The translations under genes were made by a program, and so were the position numbers. Source: Tunturiibacter gelidiferens (GTDB lineage: Bacteria; Acidobacteriota; Terriglobia; Terriglobales; Acidobacteriaceae). Taken from it: a stretch of DNA of 64,000 bases. Positions 1 to 7,327 of the stretch are shown in pieces (the first letter of the stretch is position 1; each line of letters begins with the position of its first letter). Where the stretch lies: assembly GCF_014201335.1 (NCBI RefSeq), contig NZ_JACHEB010000003.1, positions 434,001 through 498,000 of the forward strand, given 5' to 3'. The notes beneath the pieces were generated by a model. It had not been told where the DNA came from, ran no database searches, and saw nothing but the letters and a program-made list of their open reading frames with translations.

Positions 1-243
1 ATGTGGGAGGGATTCGACTCCGAGGGCGATGTGGTTGAGGCCGACATGTTCCTTGTCGTAGGGCGTGGATGCTGGACTGGTTGCTTTGGTGAAGAAGAGG
101 CGGGTGGCGGTTCCGATTTTGTAGAGGAAGATGTCTTCGTTTTCGAAGACGGGTTCGCCGAAGAGGGCGCGGTAGAAGGTTTTGGAAGCGGGGATGTCGC
201 GGACGCGGAAGACGAGGTGGTCGATGGAGAGTGTTGGGAGCAT
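1..243 (-). CDS. VOC/glyoxalase-fold protein, 3' part outside window
   Basis: Read leftward from the ATG at 243, the frame stays open for 81 codons to the window edge. The protein starts MLPTLSIDHLVFRVRDIPAS, continues FYRALFGEPVFE and later has GLNHIALGVESL. The two stretches IDHLVFRV...FYRALFG and LNHIALGV are typical of the paired beta-alpha-beta-beta-beta units of the vicinal oxygen chelate superfamily (glyoxalase, dioxygenase, resistance proteins). The first His would be a metal ligand in that fold. It lies 9 nt after the rdgB stop on the same strand, so the two are probably cotranscribed. Substrate cannot be told from this part. Confidence 0.8.
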   Translation of the reverse strand, partial: MLPTLSIDHLVFRVRDIPASKTFYRALFGEPVFENEDIFLYKIGTATRLFFTKATSPASTPYDKEHVGLNHIALGVESLPH

Positions 244-252
244 GGCTCGAGT

Positions 253-879
253 TTATCGCGAGGAATGGAGCCCGGAGTTCAGCTCGGAGATGAGAGCGGC
301 GAAGGCTCGGCCGCGATGGCTGAAGGTGAGCTTGGTGGCGATGTCGAGTTCGGCCATGGTCTTGTTTTGAGCGTGGAGGTAGAAGAGGGGGTCGTAGCCG
401 AAGCCGTAGGTGCCGCGGGGGGCGGTGAGGACTTCGCCTTCGACGGCTCCGTGACCGATGGCTAGGATTTGGCCGTTGCGGGCGGCGGCGAGGACGCAGT
501 GGTAGCGGGCGCTGCGTTGGGTGAGTGGGATGTCGGTGAGGTTGGAGATGAGGAAGAGGTTGTTGCGCTCGTCTGTCGGTGCGTTCGCTGGATCGGTGAA
601 GTGGTGGTCGTCGGCGTAGCGGGCGGAGCGGACGCCGGGGGCGCCGTGGAGGGCGTCGACTTCGAGGCCGGAGTCGTCGGCGATGACGATTTCGTTGGGG
701 GCGTGGTGGGAGTAGTAGATGGCTTTGAGGCGGGCGTTGCCTTCGAAGGTGGGCTCGTCTTCGGCGGGGGCTTGGATTTGGTTGAGGTTGGCTAGGGGAG
801 TGAGTGTGATCTCGGGAGAGGCTGTGGCGGCGAAGTCTCGGAGCTTGCCTGGATTGGTGGTGGCGACGAAGAGATTCAT
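253..879 (-). CDS. rdgB: Non-canonical purine NTP pyrophosphatase (RdgB/HAM1)
   Basis: The 208-residue protein begins MNLFVATTNPGKLRDF, the classic T-x-N-x-x-K nucleotide-binding start of the Ham1/RdgB family. It also has the conserved DDSGLEVDAL segment (about residues 67-76), GYDPLF and the SHRGRAF motif near the C-terminus. The family hydrolyses dITP, ITP and XTP to the monophosphates and keeps deaminated purines out of DNA and RNA. Length is normal. The ATG at 879 has AAGGT upstream as a weak ribosome site. It lies between a P-loop ATPase (9 nt gap) and a VOC gene (9 nt gap) in one leftward run. Confidence 0.95.
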   Translation of the reverse strand: MNLFVATTNPGKLRDFAATASPEITLTPLANLNQIQAPAEDEPTFEGNARLKAIYYSHHAPNEIVIADDSGLEVDALHGAPGVRSARYADDHHFTDPANAPTDERNNLFLISNLTDIPLTQRSARYHCVLAAARNGQILAIGHGAVEGEVLTAPRGTYGFGYDPLFYLHAQNKTMAELDIATKLTFSHRGRAFAALISELNSGLHSSR

Positions 880-888
880 CTGGCTACC

Positions 889-1434
889 TTAGCGCAAATC
901 GAGATGGGACTGGACGAAGTCGGCTCTGTCGTTTGGGGTGGTTAGTGGTAAGAGGATTGGATCGTAGCCGCAATGGGTGTAAGCCTTCATCGCTTGTTCG
1001 AAGCTGAAGAGAGCTTCTTCGAAGGTCTGTTTGCGTTCGGTGTCTGTGGTGTAGATGGCGCGCCATGGTGGAGCGAGAAAGACTTTTGCGTAGCGATGAA
1101 GGTCGCAGGCCTCTTCGATGGCGCGTTGATCTGGAAGTTTGATGATCTGCGCGTAGCCGAGTGTGTCGGGGAGACCGCGATCGAAGAAGGTTGGGTGCTG
1201 GGCGTGTTGGTGTTGGAGATACGAGGCGATGGAGCTTTCGAGCATGAGGTGGATGTAGGCGGTTGTGTCTTGCCAGGGGAGAGCGTTGCCGCCGGATTGC
1301 ATCTGCTCCTGGATGATGCGGCGGGCGACCTCGGGAACACAGGCGTAGCCGCGGGATTGCAGGATGTCGAGCAAAGTTGTTTTGCCTGCACCGGGTGCTC
1401 CGCTGATGGCGATTAGATTTTTGTTCGTGGGCAT
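889..1434 (-). CDS. AAA_28-type P-loop ATPase/kinase-like protein
   Basis: 181 residues. It starts MPTNKNLIAISGAPGAGKTT, so a Walker A motif (GAPGAGKT) sits at about residues 12-19. PEVARRIIQEQ follows, and a Walker B-like FFDRGLPDT lies near residue 83. This order resembles the AAA_28 group (NadR-kinase/Ttd14-like small NTPases). The family includes nucleoside or nicotinamide riboside kinases, but the substrate here is unknown. It is 16 nt downstream of the Met-rich protein gene and 9 nt upstream of rdgB, so it is likely in one transcript. It could equally be a stand-alone housekeeping phosphotransferase. Confidence 0.8.
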   Translation of the reverse strand: MPTNKNLIAISGAPGAGKTTLLDILQSRGYACVPEVARRIIQEQMQSGGNALPWQDTTAYIHLMLESSIASYLQHQHAQHPTFFDRGLPDTLGYAQIIKLPDQRAIEEACDLHRYAKVFLAPPWRAIYTTDTERKQTFEEALFSFEQAMKAYTHCGYDPILLPLTTPNDRADFVQSHLDLR

Positions 1435-1450
1435 GTGGTGGAGAGTCCTA

Positions 1451-2959
1451 TTAGTTGCCGGTGATTCTGAAGCGGACGAAGGCTACTGCTCCGAAGGGGT
1501 GGGCTCCGTAGATGGGGATGAGGGGTGCGGGTGTGGTGTAGGTGGTGAATTGGGCGCCGGGAGCGGCGAGGAGGTGTGGGGCGACGCGGTAGTCGCGGTC
1601 GTAGCCGAAGGAGTAGGCGGCTACGTGGCCGATGGGGGATTCGGTGAAGTTGGGTGGGAGTGGGGAGCCGGGTGGGATGAGGAGTTCGTTGGAGCGGCCG
1701 GCGTTTTCGATGCGTGTCCAGACGTAGTTGCGGGTGCGGAAGTTGAGGAGGGATTCGAGGAGGTAGCTGTTTTCTTTGCTGTTGTCGCTTAGGGATTTTG
1801 TGCGGCCCCAGAGGAGGGTGGTGGACCAGTTGTTGGTTGCTGAGGTGCCCATGTCCATGCCGGGCATGCTGGTGGTGTTGTGATGCGTGCCGAAGGGGCG
1901 GTTGTACATGATAGAGGCGGTTTGGCGTTGCTGGTCTTCGTTGGGGTAGAGGGCTTCGGGACTGACGATGTGGGCGATGGAGTATTGGGAGCTGATGTTT
2001 TTTGTTGGCGCGAAGGTGATGCGGGAGGAGTAGCTATCGACGGCGTGGCCGTTGGGGGAGGGCTGGAAGCCCCAGCGCTGCTCGGTGGGCTCGGCGCCGT
2101 GGAAGCCAGACTCTTCGAAGCGGAGCCAGCGCCAGGTGAGGCCGCCGGTGAATACGTTGAAGGCAATGTGGGTGGAGTCCTGTTGGTGGTGGCCGAGGGC
2201 GGCGATGGGATCTTCAGATGCTGAGAGGCGGTGCGGGTAGGCGGTGGGGCCGATGGCGGGATCGCCGATAGGGGCAGCGTAGAAGCTGAGGAGGGTTTGT
2301 TTGCCGAGGCGGAGGTCGTAGAGGGCGGCGAGCTCCATGAAGAAGTCGTGAGGGTGCTGGCCGTCGATGATGGGTTTGCCGAAGGCGGTTTCGCCTTGCT
2401 GGAAGAGCTCGGGGTATTGGCGGCTGGAGATGGTTGCGGGCTCGAGGGAGAGCATGGTGCGGAGGGTGAGCTGGCCGAATTGGCCGTGGTCGCCAAGCGC
2501 GCGCATGGCCATGGGCATGAGCCAGTTGGTGGAGAAGAGCTTGTCGCCGCCGCGCACGACTTGGCCGGTGCAGGAGAGGTTGAACTGTGTGCAGGTGTCA
2601 GGGGAGGGGCTGAGGGGATCGGATGTGGAGTGCTGTTGCGTGTCGGAGATGGAGGCGGTGCCGTGGAGCATGAGCATCCAACCGTGATAGCTGCGCATGA
2701 GCATGGGGACGGGTGTGGTGGTGGGTTCGGCGCTGGTGCCGGAGGTGGTGTGGTTGAGGATGGTGTCGATGAGATTCGATGGCGGGCTCATCATGTTCAT
2801 ATTCATCTGCATGGTGGTGGTCTCAGGCGTGGATGCTTGAGGGGAACCCATTTGCATGCCTGGCATGTTGGGCATGGAGCTTGGATCTGTCTGCGACAGT
2901 GTTAGAGATGGTGTTAAAAAAAACATTGGAAGCAGGGTCGCTTGCAGGATGGAGCGCAT
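1451..2959 (-). CDS. Secreted Met-rich protein, possible outer-membrane metal-related protein
   Basis: 502 residues with an N-terminal signal peptide ending near LTLSQT. It is followed by a Met-rich stretch (PNMPGMQMG, then TTTMQMNMNMM) and a second Met motif, MPGMDMG, near residue 365. The remainder is rich in aromatic and polar residues with alternating patterning, suggesting a beta-rich envelope protein. No named enzyme motif was recognised. Met-rich M-x-M clusters occur in copper/silver-binding envelope proteins such as PcoB/CopB, so a copper role is an inference only. The ATG at 2959 has AAGGA 7 nt upstream. The adjacent small secreted protein carries CxxC and CC motifs, which supports a metal context. 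Confidence 0.65.
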   Translation of the reverse strand: MRSILQATLLPMFFLTPSLTLSQTDPSSMPNMPGMQMGSPQASTPETTTMQMNMNMMSPPSNLIDTILNHTTSGTSAEPTTTPVPMLMRSYHGWMLMLHGTASISDTQQHSTSDPLSPSPDTCTQFNLSCTGQVVRGGDKLFSTNWLMPMAMRALGDHGQFGQLTLRTMLSLEPATISSRQYPELFQQGETAFGKPIIDGQHPHDFFMELAALYDLRLGKQTLLSFYAAPIGDPAIGPTAYPHRLSASEDPIAALGHHQQDSTHIAFNVFTGGLTWRWLRFEESGFHGAEPTEQRWGFQPSPNGHAVDSYSSRITFAPTKNISSQYSIAHIVSPEALYPNEDQQRQTASIMYNRPFGTHHNTTSMPGMDMGTSATNNWSTTLLWGRTKSLSDNSKENSYLLESLLNFRTRNYVWTRIENAGRSNELLIPPGSPLPPNFTESPIGHVAAYSFGYDRDYRVAPHLLAAPGAQFTTYTTPAPLIPIYGAHPFGAVAFVRFRITGN

Positions 2960-3040
2960 GAGAATTCCTTGTCTTGATGCGTGCGTTTTGAGAGCACAGC
3001 GTGGAGGGGCGCTGTGACGCGGCTTGAGATCAAGAGGGAA

Positions 3041-3361
3041 TCAGATACGAAGGGGAGTATATGAACGGAGTGGCGGCGGAGCGGTCCAGCGTATGACCGA
3101 CGCTGTCAGCGGAGAAGAGATTTCGTTGGAAGATGCGACGACGGTGACTGCCTGGAGTTGCGGCTCGACCGGTGCGGAGACGATTGCCGATGGTTGTTCT
3201 TGTTGTGCGCTACAACAGGCGGGTTGATCGAGGGGTGATTGCTTCGGGCATTGATCGCATGAGGATTTCTTTGGTCGTGCAACCGTTACGCAGGTCGCTG
3301 TGCTGACGAGTAGGGTCAGGAGGCAGAGCAGCGTCGCGACGAGGTGCAGAGTTTTTTGCAT
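3041..3361 (-). CDS. Small secreted Cys-rich protein
   Basis: 106 residues. A hydrophobic signal segment (about residues 5-24, LHLVATLLCLLTLL) is followed by CDQCPKQ and ACCSAQQ, which are plausible metal-binding cysteines. The rest is low in features. The family is not recognised. It lies 81 nt upstream of the Met-rich protein gene on the same strand. Together they resemble small envelope metal-handling modules, but that is inference. Its short length and the overlapping frames in this GC-rich stretch leave some doubt; the clear signal peptide argues that it is real. Confidence 0.6.
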   Translation of the reverse strand: MQKTLHLVATLLCLLTLLVSTATCVTVARPKKSSCDQCPKQSPLDQPACCSAQQEQPSAIVSAPVEPQLQAVTVVASSNEISSPLTASVIRWTAPPPLRSYTPLRI

Positions 3362-3439
3362 CTTTGTGAGGTCTGACGAGGAAGCAAGGGCAGAAGATAC
3401 GTCTGCCCCGAGAATTATTTTGCTGTTGCGATTGTATTC

Positions 3440-3988
3440 TCAAGTGAGTTTCAGTGGAAGGTCCGCGGGCTGGTGTTTGTTTTCATGCTCCAGAAGCCAG
3501 CGTTTGCGCTCGATGCCTCCACCGTAGCCGGTGAGGGAGCCGTTGGATCCGATGACGCGGTGACAAGGCACGACGACTCCGATCGGGTTGGAGCCGTTGG
3601 CGAGACCGACTGCTCTTACGGCGTTGGGTCTGCCGATTTGTTTGGCCAGCTTTCCGTAAGAGACGGTTGTGCCGTGCGGGATCTCGCGGAGTGCGTGCCA
3701 TACGTCGCGCTGGAATGGTGTGCCAGCTGTTCGCACCGGGAGTTCGTTTAGCGCGGCGAGATCTCCTGCAAAGTAACGCTTCATCACGTCGGATAAGCCA
3801 GACGGATTGTCGGCTGGCTCAAGCTTGAATCCGTTGCGACCGTAGTGAAGCCGGAGGGACCTGTGCAGGCGTTCTTCATGATCTGTCCATTCAACGGCGC
3901 GTAGGTTTCCGTCATGATCGGCTACGATGATCATCTCGCCGATTGGTGTCTCGAATCGATCTGTCAGGAGTTTAAGAGGTTCAGACAT
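3440..3988 (-). CDS. ogt: Methylated-DNA--protein-cysteine methyltransferase (Ogt)
   Basis: 182 residues. The active-site signature VVPCHRVIG lies at about residues 136-144, with the acceptor Cys inside PCHRV. The helix-turn-helix segment TVSYGKLAKQIGRPNAVRAVG lies before it, and the RNase H-like N-domain comes first. The enzyme transfers the alkyl group from O6-alkylguanine in DNA to its own cysteine in a suicide reaction. Length fits Ogt rather than the longer Ada. GAGGAG precedes the ATG at 3988 at good spacing. It appears to be a single-gene transcript. Confidence 0.95.
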   Translation of the reverse strand: MSEPLKLLTDRFETPIGEMIIVADHDGNLRAVEWTDHEERLHRSLRLHYGRNGFKLEPADNPSGLSDVMKRYFAGDLAALNELPVRTAGTPFQRDVWHALREIPHGTTVSYGKLAKQIGRPNAVRAVGLANGSNPIGVVVPCHRVIGSNGSLTGYGGGIERKRWLLEHENKHQPADLPLKLT

Positions 3989-4207
3989 GTTCTCCTCGAT
4001 TTGAAGAATTTGTGTTGATGTCCTGGCGCGCCGACTTGGTTGTCAGGCGAAGTGATCCGATACACGAAGGGCACTCACCCCGTGTTGTTATCGGGCGATT
4101 CCATGAACTAAGTTTCTCACGGTGAGCATCCGATAAACTCGCGGTTTTCGGACGCCATCACTGCCTATCATTTATCGCTTGCGTCGGCGGAAATCGAACG
4201 CAAGCGG
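3989..4207. other. Intergenic 219 nt between motB and ogt
   Basis: No gene was seen. It holds an inverted repeat CCGATA (4057-4062) / TATCGG (4089-4094), with a nested CACG/CGTG pair. ATCCGATA also recurs near 4127. It may belong to the ogt promoter region, but no clear -35/-10 pair was identified. Confidence 0.35.
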
Positions 4208-4966
4208 TTATTGAGAAGCTGCAGGGTGCCGTAGCAAGATGATGTCGACGCGGCGGTTTTGGGTGCGCCCGTCTTCGGTGGCGTTGCTGGCGACGGGATG
4301 AAACTCGGCGTATCCTGCTGCTGCGAGATTGGCTGGGTCGATCGGGCCGTGTTCACGGAGGAGGCGTGCGATGGCAGTCGATCGTGCGGTGGAGAGCTCC
4401 CAGTTACTGGCGAATTGTGCGGTGTGGATGGGTACGTTGTCCGTGTGGCCCTCGACGCGCAGTGGGCCCGAGGGCAAGGTGTTGGCGAGGATCGAGATCA
4501 TGGGGATCGATGCCGGCCGGACCTCGGCTGAGCCGGAGGGGAAGAACCCGGCCTCGTGAAGAGAGATGACGAGACCATCGGGAGTGATACGCATGGCGAT
4601 GCCGCCGGGAGGGATGCCGCCAGCGGCGACCTGCTCCGCGATGAGCTTGCGCAGGCGGGCTTCGGTCTCCTCGAGACTCTCAGTGGTGGCGGATGGCAGA
4701 GGGCGCACGATCGGTGATGAGATCGAATTGGTAATGGCTGAGGCGTTGATGTCGGTGAGCGGCGGAGTCTTCGAGTGGGCGTCGAAGGTGCCGAGTGGAG
4801 TGAATGCGGTCTGCATGGCTTCAGAGAGCTTGAGCTGCTTCTTCTTGTCCGATTGGCTGGATGCAAACAGGACGACGAAGAAGGCGAAGAGCAGCGTGAT
4901 GAAGTCTGCGTAGGAGACCAGCCAGCGCTCGTGGTTGACGTGCTCGGGATGTTTTTTCTTGCTCAT
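4208..4966 (-). CDS. motB: Flagellar stator protein MotB
   Basis: 252 residues. The N-terminus HERWLVSYADFITLLFAFFVVLFASSQ is the single MotB transmembrane helix. The proton-channel Asp is in SYADF (about residue 22). The C-terminal OmpA-like peptidoglycan-binding domain (about 130-245) shows VEGHTDNVPI and GRTQNRRVDIIL. With MotA it forms the torque-generating proton channel anchored to the cell wall. It overlaps motA by 4 nt (ATGA), so the two are translationally coupled. It lies downstream of flbD in a leftward flagellar operon. Confidence 0.96.
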   Translation of the reverse strand: MSKKKHPEHVNHERWLVSYADFITLLFAFFVVLFASSQSDKKKQLKLSEAMQTAFTPLGTFDAHSKTPPLTDINASAITNSISSPIVRPLPSATTESLEETEARLRKLIAEQVAAGGIPPGGIAMRITPDGLVISLHEAGFFPSGSAEVRPASIPMISILANTLPSGPLRVEGHTDNVPIHTAQFASNWELSTARSTAIARLLREHGPIDPANLAAAGYAEFHPVASNATEDGRTQNRRVDIILLRHPAASQ

Positions 4967-5757
4967 GCTCTCGCCTCGGCGTTCTTACCGGACTTTCCAT
5001 CTTTAGGCGGGTGCGACTCGAAGAGGTAGGTGCGGAGCTTGGTTTCGATCATGCGTGGGTTCATGCCTTCGAGGATGGAGATGACTCCTTCGAGCATCAT
5101 CTCCTTGATCATCTGTTCTTCGCGGTGACGGAATTTGAGCTTGCCTGCGGCGGGGAGGCAGATCAGATTTGCCATGGCGACCCCGTAGATGGTGGCGACG
5201 AAGGCGACAGCGATGCCGCGACCGACCTCATCGATGTTGGAGAGATTCTTCATGACCTGGATGAGTCCGAGGACGGCGCCGATGATTCCGACCGTAGGAG
5301 AGTAGCCGCCGGCGGCTTCGAAGACAGCGGGGATTTTTTCTTCGATCTCGGATTTGTTGTCGAGCTCGAGCTGCATGATCTTGCGGACCTCCGCGGGTTC
5401 GGTGCCGTCGACGGCGAGCATGAGAGCCTGGCGAAGGAAAGGATCAGAGACGGAAGGTAGATCTGCATCGAGCGAGACGATGCCGCTTCGGCGGGCTTTG
5501 TTGGCGAAGGTGACGATCTGGGCGAGTGTGGCTTCGCCGTTTGAGCCTTTGTGGAGGAAGACCTTCAGCGCGGCCTTGATGGCGGCGAGGAAGATGTTCA
5601 TTGGGAATTGGAGCATGACGGCGCCGACGGTGCCGCCAATGACGATCATGGCCGCGGTGGGCTGGGTGATCTGGGCGATGCTGCCGCCTTCAACCATCAT
5701 GCCGGCGAGAATGCCGATGAGGGCGAGAGCGATGCCGCCGATGCTGGCGAAGTCCAT
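4963..5757 (-). CDS. motA: Flagellar stator protein MotA
   Basis: The start is set at the ATG at 5757 because GAAGAGGAG lies just upstream and MDFASIGGIALALIGI is the usual MotA beginning; an upstream ATG at 5823 adds 22 unsupported residues. 264 residues. Four hydrophobic segments are visible: residues 5-25, 33-50, about 155-170 and about 185-200. The conserved PTVGIIGAVLGLIQVM motif is present. MotA surrounds MotB and contacts the FliG rotor through its cytoplasmic loop. It overlaps motB and follows flbD by 28 nt. Confidence 0.96.
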   Translation of the reverse strand: MDFASIGGIALALIGILAGMMVEGGSIAQITQPTAAMIVIGGTVGAVMLQFPMNIFLAAIKAALKVFLHKGSNGEATLAQIVTFANKARRSGIVSLDADLPSVSDPFLRQALMLAVDGTEPAEVRKIMQLELDNKSEIEEKIPAVFEAAGGYSPTVGIIGAVLGLIQVMKNLSNIDEVGRGIAVAFVATIYGVAMANLICLPAAGKLKFRHREEQMIKEMMLEGVISILEGMNPRMIETKLRTYLFESHPPKDGKSGKNAEARA

Positions 5758-5785
5758 GGGTCTCCTCTTCCGAAGGTTAGGGTGG

Positions 5786-6064
5786 CTATTCCTGCGAAGC
5801 TTTGCGGTCGTGATTACGAGCAATCAGGTCGGCGTCGTGTACGGACTTTGCAATGAGAGCCTGTGCGGCTTCGGGCCAGGCCTTGCGTAAAATTGCGGCT
5901 CGAAACTCGAGAGTGAGTTGCGAGACTTCGCTGCAAGGCTCGAGGACGATGAGCTTTTCACCGGTGACTAATGTAAGGACGGTGTCGGGTGCGGCTTCTG
6001 CATATTTGATGAGGTCGCAGTTTACGGCGAGAGGACTACCGTTGAGGCGGGTCAGTTGGATCAT
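5786..6064 (-). CDS. flbD: FlbD family flagellar protein
   Basis: The start is set at the ATG at 6064 (MIQLTRLNGSPLAVNCDLIK), preceded by GGGAGGAG. The longer frame from 6115 adds 17 residues of no family character. 92 residues. IQLTRLNG...LNxxLIxxIE-like spacing and TLVTGEKLIVLEP match the small FlbD/SwrD family (YlzI/FlbD), which lies beside motAB in many bacteria. In Bacillus SwrD raises flagellar torque. This is a different family from the Caulobacter regulator of the same name. It is the first gene of the leftward flbD-motA-motB set. Confidence 0.88.
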   Translation of the reverse strand: MIQLTRLNGSPLAVNCDLIKYAEAAPDTVLTLVTGEKLIVLEPCSEVSQLTLEFRAAILRKAWPEAAQALIAKSVHDADLIARNHDRKASQE

Positions 6065-6094
6065 GTGTATGAGAACTCCTCCCGGATCTTTCAT

Positions 6095-6110
6095 CGGCAC
6101 GGAAGTTGCG
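6095..6110 (+). promoter_or_regulatory. Possible sigma-54 promoter upstream of fliC
   Basis: CGGCACG-N4-TTGC, with GG at 6096-6097 and GC at 6108-6109, i.e. the invariant 10-nt gap of -24/-12 promoters. One base differs from the TGGCACG-N4-TTGC consensus. It sits in the divergent flbD/fliC gap about 220 nt before fliC. It could drive fliC together with the sigma-28 site or be chance. Confidence 0.4.
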
Positions 6111-6166
6111 GCCAATAGGAAGAAGGAGGCAGGTGACCATCACGATGGAGCGAAATGAGATTTGCG

Positions 6167-6193
6167 TAAAGTCACCGCGGGGGACGCCGATGA
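6167..6193 (+). promoter_or_regulatory. Sigma-28 (FliA-type) promoter of fliC
   Basis: TAAAGTCA at 6167-6174, an 11-nt spacer, then GCCGATGA at 6186-6193. The consensus is TAAAGTTT-N11-GCCGATAA, so 13 of 16 positions and the exact spacing agree. It would start a leader of about 130 nt before fliC. Sigma-28 control of flagellin is general in flagellated bacteria. Confidence 0.8.
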
Positions 6194-6310
6194 GGTGGGA
6201 GAACGCGGAGCCTACCGCATGGTGAACCGGATCTCACAACTGCTTGGACAGAGTGGTGAGTTCGCCGGTCGGACACCCGGGACTGGCGTCGCGGTAACTC
6301 AAACCGAGCA

Positions 6311-6322
6311 GTACAGGAGCGT
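6311..6322 (+). promoter_or_regulatory. fliC ribosome binding site with CsrA-like motif
   Basis: AGGAG at 6315-6319 lies 9 nt before the fliC ATG, embedded in GTACAGGAGCGT. This resembles the CsrA/RsmA target (RUACARGGAUGU, GGA core). CsrA blocking of the flagellin Shine-Dalgarno, relieved by FliW, is known from Bacillus hag. Its use here is inferred from sequence only. Confidence 0.4.
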
Positions 6323-6328
6323 TTCCAC

Positions 6329-7183
6329 ATGTCCTTGGGCATTCTTACAAACGTTGCAGCAACCTATGCTGAGAACAACCTCAACCAGACGCAGAACAGT
6401 CTCCAGAATGTTCTCCAGCAGCTCTCCTCGGGTTCTCGCATCAACAGCGGCGCGGATGACGCAGCCGGTCTTTCGATCGCGGACGGTCTTACTGCGAACG
6501 AAGCTGCCCTGAACCAGTCTGCGCAGAACGCGCAGAACGGCGTGGGCTTGCTGCAGACTGCCGATGGTGCGTTGTCTCAGGTGACCAACCTTCTCGATCG
6601 CGCCGTTACGCTGGCGACTGAGGCTTCGAACGGTGGTTTGACGCTCGCTCAGTCGGGAGCTGCCGACACCGAGTTCCAGAGCATCCTGACCGAGATCGGC
6701 AATATCGGTTCCACGACGAACTTCAACAGCAGCGCTGTTTTCAACGGGGCAGCTCCGACCACTTTCGTCCTCTCTGATGGAACGTCCGCTGGAGTCACAA
6801 CGATCAGTGCGGCTGCGACGGCGCTTACCGCCACAAGCATTGGTGGGGTGACCTTCTCTGCAACCGACACTCTGACTGGTGCTACCGCAGCAGCTGGACA
6901 GGCATCCGCCCAGACTACGTTGACCGATATCACCACTGCGATCGCCGGCATTTCGGCTGCTCGCGGATCGATCGGCGCGAACATCAATCAGTTGAATGCG
7001 GCTGCGAACGTTGCCAGCTCGGAAGAGGTGAACCTGTCCTCTGCTCAGAGCGCGATTCTCTCGACCAACTTCGGTCAGGCGACCAGCGATCTGGCGAAGT
7101 TCCAGGTGCTGAGCCAGACCGGTATCAGTGCTCTTGCTCAGGCGAACAGCTCACAGCAGGAGATTCTCAAGCTGCTGCAATAA
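6329..7183 (+). CDS. fliC: Flagellin
   Basis: 284 residues. The conserved N-terminal D0/D1 coiled-coil region (about 1-135) contains LQQLSSGSRINSGADDAAGLSIADGL and is followed by TEASNGGLT. The C-terminal D1/D0 region (about 195-284) has ARGSIGANINQLN and ends ALAQANSSQQEILKLLQ. The variable centre is short (about 60 residues), giving a small flagellin without large outer domains. There is no signal peptide, as expected for type III export. AGGAG precedes the ATG. A sigma-28 promoter lies upstream and a terminator follows, so it can be transcribed alone. fliD and fliS follow. Confidence 0.97.
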   Translation: MSLGILTNVAATYAENNLNQTQNSLQNVLQQLSSGSRINSGADDAAGLSIADGLTANEAALNQSAQNAQNGVGLLQTADGALSQVTNLLDRAVTLATEASNGGLTLAQSGAADTEFQSILTEIGNIGSTTNFNSSAVFNGAAPTTFVLSDGTSAGVTTISAAATALTATSIGGVTFSATDTLTGATAAAGQASAQTTLTDITTAIAGISAARGSIGANINQLNAAANVASSEEVNLSSAQSAILSTNFGQATSDLAKFQVLSQTGISALAQANSSQQEILKLLQ

Positions 7184-7197
7184 GCTGCGGAAGGTGC

Positions 7198-7239
7198 GGC
7201 GGTCACGCGAGAAGACGTGGCCGCCGTTCTTTCGTTTTT
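7198..7239 (+). terminator. Rho-independent terminator of fliC
   Basis: GGCGGTCACG (7198-7207) pairs with CGTGGCCGCC (7216-7225), 10 bp with one G-U, followed by TTCTTTCGTTTTT. It lies 15 nt after the fliC stop. Confidence 0.85.
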
Positions 7240-7277
7240 GCAATGCTTAGCTGCTTCTAATCTTTGGAAGGCTAGAT

Positions 7278-7295
7278 TTGGCACGATCCTTGCTT
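7278..7295 (+). promoter_or_regulatory. Sigma-54 promoter of fliD
   Basis: TTGGCACGATCCTTGCTT matches TGGCACG-N4-TTGC exactly, with GG at 7280-7281 and GC at 7292-7293 (10-nt gap). It is 35 nt before the fliD ATG and after the fliC terminator, giving a leader of about 20 nt. Sigma-54 control of hook and filament-cap genes is known in several phyla. An NtrC-type activator is encoded at 43253-44755. Confidence 0.88.
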
Positions 7296-7327
7296 CCTGA
7301 CCGTGCGAAGAAGAACGGACAAATGAC

